In this document: one piece after another, positions 52,501 through 61,500 of the stretch
Position numbering within the stretch: position 1 is the first letter of the stretch
Layout of the letters: the number at the start of each line of letters is the position of its first letter
Origin: Leptobrachium leishanense
Lineage: Eukaryota > Chordata > Amphibia > Anura > Megophryidae
NCBI GenBank assembly: GCA_009667805.1
Contig: CM019069.1
Coordinates: 49,000,153-49,064,152, forward strand
Length of the DNA stretch: 64,000 bases
Reading direction: 5' to 3'
The notes under the pieces: model-generated
Database searches by the model: none
Told to the model about the DNA's origin: nothing
What the model saw: the letters and a program-made list of their open reading frames with translations, nothing else
Program-made: the position numbers and the translations under genes

Positions 52501-55500
52501 GAGCAGGCGGTGAGCTGGACAAGCTGCATAAAGTCAGACAATGGATCCGGCCGCTAGTATCCCCAGTCAAAATCGAGCGGAGAGACGTCCTGGGTCAGCG
52601 GAGCCTAAAGCAATCGTCGGATGGGTGAGAGGCCTCCAAGGCTGTTTTGTGATTAAAGGACACGCTGCTGTTTTCTCTTTAAAGTCCACAGGGCCCCAAC
52701 CTGACTAGTCGAAGACATTCCTTAAGTAAATTCACTGGCCAGTTGAACAGTACCCGGGTACCATACACACACATACACACCTTTTACATTCCGGGACTTA
52801 ACCTGTGCAGGACTCACTTTTGTTACGAATCGGAACAGGGGTTAAAGATACGTTCCGAATATATTTTTCTCTTTTCCGCTGCGCGTTTATCGTAATACGA
52901 AGAGATTGTATTCTTGGGTTCCGCTACGTGTCCCTTTTTCGAATATTCGTGCAACTGCATTTCTTTTCTGTTCGGTTACGAATATTTTATTTTCCGAAAT
53001 ACGACGCCTCGTGTTTCGGTTCTTTTCCGCAACGCGTTTTTACCGCGATACGAAAATACCTGTGAATACCGTGTCTCAACATCTGCTTATTATTTAGTAA
53101 ACTATTTAAATTATAAAAACTCACAACGGTGTTGGAGTATATTTATTCCCTAGTGCGGGGAGACTGACCCGTGGTTCAATTTTCAGCGGCTCCTCCGGGA
53201 GTGAGCGCTACACTAGGAATCTGCAATTGTTCACTCAAACAAAGGAGTATGATTCCAGTTGGCCAAGAAGGGTACATATTTTTATGTAACTTGATCCCTG
53301 GTATTCTAATAGCATTCCAACTGTTGTAAATATTAAATAAGTATCTACTTTTCAGTATCTTACCTTCCTTTCTTAAGAGTATGTCTTCCAAGTAAAGGAT
53401 CAAGCACAGGGTCGATTGTTTCTTCAAGGTTTTCAATTAAAACAGGATCTCCAGCAACAACTGCCTGTTCTATGACATCAACGTACCTGTACAAAATAGG
53501 TAAGGGGGCTTAAATAAAGCATGCAGAAGACCAATAATACTCCTTATAGTCAGTTAAGGAAACATATTTTTGTAGATCTATAAACATACTATATATGCGC
53601 ACACACAGATTTAAATAATGTAACATACAATTAGATTTCTAGATCTAGGAAATGGTATCAAATAAAAACAAAACATTCATATGATCAAGTGTGGATTAAT
53701 GAGGAACAGTATTCTGGAACCCCAGGGTCATATTGAACAAGTGAATGTCACATGCAGGATATGATTGAAGTCAGATAGCTTTAACTCATCTCCTTTTGAA
53801 AGCACACAAAGTCCTTTGTATTTTCTTCACTGTATTGGGAAAGTAACAGCAAACAAAATGTGACTTGAAGGAAGAGAGGGCTTCTCAGGTGCACCTTGTT
53901 ATGGGGGGGGGGACTGTAAAAACAGGATGCAAATCAGCCAGTATATATAGATGCTTGCTGACTGCCTATGTGATAGACTGACAGGAAGGCAGGCTTTGCT
54001 AAGGAGGAAATGGGCTGGGCCAAACTAACTATGTGAGTTAGACAGGGAGAGTGGACTATTCCATTTTAACTAAAAGCATAGGGGGGAAACCAAATAAGGA
54101 ATGGTTCCTTGAGAAACAGAATCCAAGAGAGATTGCTTCATAAAGATGCAGATGTCTTGGAAGTTAAGAATGCTGCAGTAGTCCACGAAGCAAGGGGAGG
54201 CTCCTGTTCAGAATGGTCTCCAAGTATTTGGTGTTACCATAACTTAACGCAAATTCTGCAAGGCAAACCTGATGGCAAGAACTACAGATCCATATCACTG
54301 CTAAATAGAGAAGTTACGATGTTGGCCTTGGTCATGTCAGAGTGCCTGAAAGCTTCCCTGCTGCATTCACTCCATCAAGATCAGCTGTGATACATACTGG
54401 AACTTAAATCCCAAACTGCCATTACAATGGTCGTAACCATGTGATGTGGCTCATGGATCTGTGGAATGCTTTCTGGTTTGGTCTACCGATGTGGAGAAGG
54501 TGTTTGACAAAGACTCATGGAACCTCCTGCTTGGCATGCTCCAATGACCTTCTCATCTGGGTTAGAGTCCTCGGCAGCCATCCTAATTATAGAGAAGGGA
54601 TGGTCAGGACCTTCTCTGGTAGTTTAACTGTTATGAAAAGGACTAATCAGCAGTCTTGTCTTCGATGTTCTTTGTCCGCCCACTTTTTTCTAGGGAGTTT
54701 TAGTCTCTATTAGTGTAAGTCCACAAGTATATGGTCCTGAGGGTTTGGAGTGTTGTCACGCTTTCTCTGTGTACACACATAATGTTAACTAAACTGGATA
54801 TTTCCCTGCCTGATGTTAAGGAGTTTTACAGCTAGGGAGTACTAGCAGGCCACCAGATCAAAGAGATTTTTAAAATTTCACCATGACATGGCAGCTCAAC
54901 TGCTCCTATTCCTATGCCTGGTGCAAGACAGGTATAAAGTATCTCATTATCTGGCACCCAGTTAACTTTAAAATAACTAAATATTAAGGGATAACTGGAA
55001 CAAACATTTACATATACACGTAACTTAGAGAGGAGATCCCTGATGCGTTTCTTCACTGAATCATGACTTGCTCAAGGAATAATTTCTATATGTCCAGATA
55101 TTAATCCTTGAGAAAGTCACGATTCAGTGACGAAACACGTCAAATAGTTTTGATGTCCTGTATTAAGTATATGGAATAAATAATTTTACCACTTTACTAT
55201 AGCCAGTCCACTGTTTTATACCCCTCAGTCTTATTCTGTATCCTGTGATCCTTACTCCAGACTGGGTCAGATAGCGATCCCAGTATTATTATCCAGTTAA
55301 CTTTCCTCAGCTATATAAGCTGAACTTCTGGCTGCTCCTTCACTCTTTCTGATCCGATATTCTAAAATGGTCAAACAAATATATGTGATGGATAGGTAAA
55401 AAGGTGCTAAAAGAGTGAAATTCATGCCCAGGGTGCTCCGTCTCCTACAGACAATTCCAGTCACGTTACCATCACCTTCTTTAAAGAGTTTGTACTGTAT

Positions 55501-58500
55501 TTATTAAATATGTGCTGTGTTCGCCATCTTAACTCTGTACAACGCTGTAGGTTGGCTTTGCCAACTGAAAAAAGTTACAATTATGTAGTTCAGCATGGTC
55601 TCCTTGAATGATGACTCCTCTTCTGTCTTTTCTCTATATTCTCCTATATGGTATCCTCCCTGAACTGGTCTTTCTACAACTTACCTCTTCCACCTTCCCT
55701 CTTTTACTTTTCTGTTCCTTACTCCTTTGCCTGCTTCACCAATGCTCCAATCCATCTCTGTTCTCTTTTTACACAATAAGATTTTGGATTCCAGACTCCC
55801 GTTCTAGGGCAGTATTACAAAGTTGGTGCTAACTTAACCAGAGCTGTTGTAAACTTAACAACCCCATAGACTATAATGGCTCTGGTAAGTTTACAACAGC
55901 TCTGGTTAAGTTAGCACCGACTTTGTATTATAGCCCCTAGTTTTTATATCCTTTTATTAATGAAAAGTAATCAAGTTTGCAATACAAAAATAGTTTGCAA
56001 GTTCCAACTACACAATAGCCTTACCCTATCTGACCCAAGTGAATGACTTTTAATCTGGACCCATATCTGCTTTTAATCCATTTTATTCCTTGCAGTTGGG
56101 GGTCAATCATTAGAGGCCACCTTTCGCAATTTGTAAGTATGGTGCCATTTTGAATAGACATCGTATCACTAGGCAAGCCTTCATTGTTCCACTTTGCAAT
56201 CGTTGCATCGTCAGTCAGCATAGAGATTGGATCTAGTCCTTCTGTCATGGGAATGGAAAACTGCAAAATAGAACAATGATAAAGAGACAAATAAGATCCT
56301 TAAACTTTATGTTTAGAACAAGGGGTTCTTTCTCAACTATATTTATATTTGTTTTGTCCTTGTGTTAGTAGACTAAACTATTACTAAAACCAAATGGCAT
56401 TTTAGTCAAAAGTCTATGACTAAAACTAAATTAATGGGTCCCTCCTGTATATTTATGACTAGCTTTAACTAGTTGATGACAATTTCAATAGATCTTAATC
56501 AATGTTTTAGTCAAAAGTCTTGTCATAATTTTACTCACTGACTAAAATTCCATTCAGTTTAAGTCATAAAGGACTATAACTAAAACCAAAGCCTGCCTAA
56601 CATTTTAACCCAAATTTTACCAGTTGCCAAAAATGTCAATAGATTTTCATCATAGTTTTAGTCATCATAACTTTGTTAACTACATTTTTTTTTTAATGAA
56701 CTAACAGGTCTATAAATCAAAGGTGAAACTCAGGAGAATTGAAAGGTTAGGTCAAAATTCTCCCATTTATCTCACTTTCCAAATCGGCTATTTGGTCTAG
56801 ATTGTTCTCTTCTCTTGCCAATTCTCCAGAGTTTCACCTTTAGTGAATAGACGTGTAAGTCTTCGAAAACAATTATTAGTTGACTAAATTAACACTATTT
56901 TGTCCCACCAATTCTAAAGCTTTGTGGAATATGTTAACACTTTATAAATAATTGTAATTTCAACTAAAATAATATGTGAGCTGTGGCCTGACCTGCAACG
57001 GAGCAGAACGTCCATCTCGTCAGCTCCAGTGCACCCTACTAGATTTAGCTTGATAACGCAGGGACTCACTTGTTTACTAATTTGGAAACAAGTCAGAGTT
57101 GCAGCCTAGCACTGCGGAAGCTTTGCCCTTACTTTTTACGCTGGGTTCACACCTAAGCGTTTTACAACGCGTTCCTACGCACTGTAAAACGCTCAAACAG
57201 TGGAATCCCATGATTCCCTATGTGTGCATGTCACACCTGGCCGTTTCTCAGCGCGCATGAATGCGCTGATAAACGGCCGACGCACAAAGAAGTTCGGGAG
57301 CTTCTTTTCTGCAGATAGCCGCACGTTCGCGGCCATATCATAGCCGCGAACGCGCGCGCAACGCGCGTGCGCGCGTTTGTTTGTATGCGCGAACGCGCGT
57401 AAAAAAACGCACGCATTGCGCGACGCTGCGCAACGCGTAGGTGTGAACCCAGCCTTACTCCTACCATGGTCAGAGTTCAAAACAACACTCCTGGACTGCT
57501 AAAGTGATTTGTACCACTACAACAGATGACCGCCATATTGTCTACACCTTGCACAGCTCTCAAATCTCCCTACGACCTGGCCAGGAGAGATATGCCCTTC
57601 ACCCACAACATATCTGTGACTCATCAGGATTCCATGCCTCCCCCCCCCTCTTGCCTACTTCCATACCTCTCTTTCCACTCTCACTTTCTGACTAGCTCTC
57701 CAGTGAATGGTCTGCCTCTTTGAGATGACATTGTTAACCCTCCCTGTGTTCAGTCCTACAATTCAGTTGTACATAATATCTGAAAATATGTTTTGCAAAT
57801 AAGAACTGTCGATATCTATCACTATTACAGCTTGCAATAAACGCTAAAATAAAAATTAAAACAATATGTGCAACAAATTGCAGAGGGTTTCAGATTGTGA
57901 ACAAGTAGAGCCCAGGCACAACAATGAATCAAGGGTTAGAATCTAATAAAGCTGCATGCTTTAAACACGAATGTTGATGATTATTTATTCACAGTTCGAC
58001 AATTGCTGGTTCTCAAAGGCTTTCCGGTTTGCAAAATCAAGGATAGGAATACTAACCTCCATTATTCTGACCACTGGAACTCAATCCATTATATACAATA
58101 TCTTAAATGTACGGCCTGCTAATGGAATTTCTGATTGGTTGCTACTAGGTAATTGCGAATGAAGACCTTACATACCGTGCTCCAAAGCAGGCATTGGTAG
58201 AGGGAGAAAGGTACAGTTGCCAGATTGCTCATGCTTTTCCTGGACACATATTACTATTTCGTGCCAGTGCGGAGCACTGTGACAAGTGCTGCAACATATA
58301 CAGGGTTATTCAAAGAGAATCGAAAAGCCACCGCACGTTCGGTGACTTTTCGTACTCTTCAATTCGGTGCGATTTGGCAATCCCATTTCGGCGACCCTGC
58401 GGTGTATTCAGCAATCACCACAGGACCGTCGTAGTGCAGGGAAAAGCTGCCGCAAACCCGACGAAATGTCACCGCAAAACGAGGAAGAACGCACACCAAA

Positions 58501-61500
58501 ACCCACAAAAACATCTGTATTAACCCACCGAAGATGCCGGAGAAACCCGAGCATGAGCCGATCACCGCGCAGTGCAGCCGCCGGAAAAACCCGACACCAC
58601 AGACGAAGGAGATGAAGAAAAAAAAAACAGTACACTTGAATGTTTGAAAAGTGAAACGCTGTTTGCAAAGAAACTACTGAACGAAAATGTCTGAAATTTA
58701 CATATAATATCCAATGAATGATCATAAAACGGTTCTATTACAGAAAAAAGAAAAACCGATTTTGAAAAATTTTTTTGCAAACAAATCCCAAAAAATGCTG
58801 AAAAGGTCCTAAGAAAATCTAAAAATAAAGAGACTTCTTACTGCAGAATATTATAATGAACGGTTTATTAGATATTGCATTAAAACGGGAATATTTTTAA
58901 CATTGAAGCCTATGGGATTCGCCTGAATAAACCTGCCGAATTAAACCACCGAATGGCAGGGCAATTCGGCAACTTTTCACTGCTGGGTTTTGCGCTCTGA
59001 ATATCCGAAGCATTGCTTCTCTATGGGGATTCACTGCCCTCGAACAGGCACCGTATGTGCAGGCAGTTTGCCAACATTTGGCGAATTGCCTGCTCTCTGA
59101 ATAGCCGAATGGCCAAGAAAGGTAACCAAACGCTGATTTTCAGCATTCGGTTAATTTTCGGCAGCCATTCGGATCTCTTTGAATAACCCTGCTTGAATTC
59201 ATATGCTGCAGGATGGAAATCAAAGCAGGTGACTTGGGATTCCGCTTTGATTTCTTACCTACAGCATATGGATCCTACATGCTGCCAGGTGACATTTTAT
59301 CATGCACTGCCCATCAGCATGAATAAAATATATATGTGTCCAGGAAAACATGGCCAATCTGGCAACCCTGGAGAAAGGACACCATTATAAGAAAGAGGGG
59401 AGACTGCTTCTTTCTTTTTTTATTTAAAGTCTGATTCACCATCAAAAATAAAATCAGGGCAATATTAATTAGAATTTAGGTATACATCTGGACTATGCAT
59501 TAGAACTGTATTGAAAAAAATCAACCTATATTAGAATTACACAAATTCAAATTATCTCGAGCTGCATAAACTACAACAACAACAATATTGGAAAATAAAA
59601 GGAAAGTCTGCACTATGGTTCTTGTTTGTGCATTATATTACCTTCTGGCTTGCCAAGAAAGGCATCCATAAGTGCTCAACAAGCTCATGACGATATTTTT
59701 TGGAGAAAGAGCCAGCATAGGAAATGAAGGAGGCAGTGAGAAGGACATCGCCACATAAGGTTTTCTCTTGTTCATGGTAAAGGGCCACAGACTGTGCCCA
59801 TCGAACGTTCTCTGACTGTCATGAAGACAAATGGATATAGTCATCCTAGAGGGACAAATTACTTAACAAAGAACACCAATAAATATAAATATATATAAAT
59901 ATTAGGCCATGTTAGTTCAGATGCCAAAATCACAAGTAAAGCAGTCTGTAGTGATACCTTTTTTATTGGACTAACATTACATTTAAAATACAAGCTTTCG
60001 AGAGTGATCCTCCCTTCATCAGGTCTAGAAGCTTACTGACCTGACGAAGGGAGGTTCACTCTCGAAAGCTTGTATTTTAAATGTAACGTTAGTCCAATAA
60101 AAAAGGTATCACTTACAGACTGCTATACTTGTGATTATATATACAGTCAGGTCCAGAAATGTTGGGACATCGACACAATTCTAACATCTTTGGCTCTATA
60201 CACCACCACAATGAAGATGGAATGAAACAAACACAATGTGCTTTAACTGCAGACTGTCAGCTTTAATTTGAGGGTATGTACATCCAACTCAGGTGAACGG
60301 TGTAGGACTAACAGCAGTTTGCAGATGTGCCTCCCACTTGTTAAGGGACCAAAAGTAATGTGACAATTGGCTTCTCAGCTGTTCCATGGCCAGGTGTGTG
60401 ATATTCCCTCATTACCCCAATTACAATATGCAGATAAAAGGCCCAGAGTTCATTTCAAGTGTGCTATTTGCAATTGGAATCTGTTGCTGTCAACTCTCAA
60501 GATGAGATCCAAAGAGCTGTCACTATCAGTGAAGCAAGCCATCATTAGGCTGAAGAAACAAAACAAACCCATCAGAGAGATAGCAAGAACATTAGGCGTG
60601 GCCAAAACAACTGTTTGGAACATTGTCAAAAAGAAGGAACGTACCGGTGAGCTAAGCAACACCAAAAGACCCGGGAGACCACGGAAAACAACTATGGTGG
60701 ATGACCAAAGAATTCTTTCCCTGGTGAAGAAGACACCCTTCACAACAGTTGCCCAGATCAAGAACACTCTCCAGGAGGTAGGTGTATGTGTGTCAAAGTC
60801 AACAATCAAGAGAAGACTTCACCAGAGTGAATACAGAGGGTTCACCACAAGATGTAAACCATTGGTGAGCCTCAAAAACAGGAAGGCCAGATTAGAGTTT
60901 GCCAAACAACACCTAACAAAGCCTTCACAGTTCTGGAACAAGATCCTATGGACAGATGAGACCAAGATCAACTTGTACCAGAGTGATGGGAAGAGAAGAG
61001 TATAGAGAATGAAAGGAACTGCTCATGATCCTAAGCATACCACCTCATCAGTGAAGCATGTTGGTGGTAGTGTCATGGAGTGGGCATGTATGGCTGCCAA
61101 TGGAACTGGTTCTCTTGTATTTAATGATGATGTGACTGCTGACAAAAGCAGCAGGATGAATTCTGAAGTGTTTCGGGCAATATTATCTGCTCACATTCAG
61201 CCAAATGCTGCAGAACTCATTGGACGGCGCTTCACAGTGCAGATGGACAATGACAAAAAGCATACTGCAAAAGCAGCCAAAGCATTTTTGAAGGGACAGA
61301 AGTGGAATGTTATGCAATGGCCAAGTCAATCACCTGACCTGAATCCCATTGAGCATGCATTTCACTTGCTGTAGACAAAACTGAAGGGAAAATGCCCCAA
61401 GAACAAGCAGGAACTGAAGACAGTTGCAGTAGAGGCCTGGCAGAGCATCACCAGGGATGAAACCCAGCGTCTGGTGATGATGTCTATGTGTTCCAGACTT

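Noticed and set aside
52805..53153. Three overlapping F/R-rich frames
   Set aside because: Inside a solo LTR; low-complexity, no retroviral or cellular motif.
57193..57480. Cysteine/arginine-rich 95-codon frame
   Set aside because: CG-rich MITE sequence; overlapping frame on the same strand is equally open.
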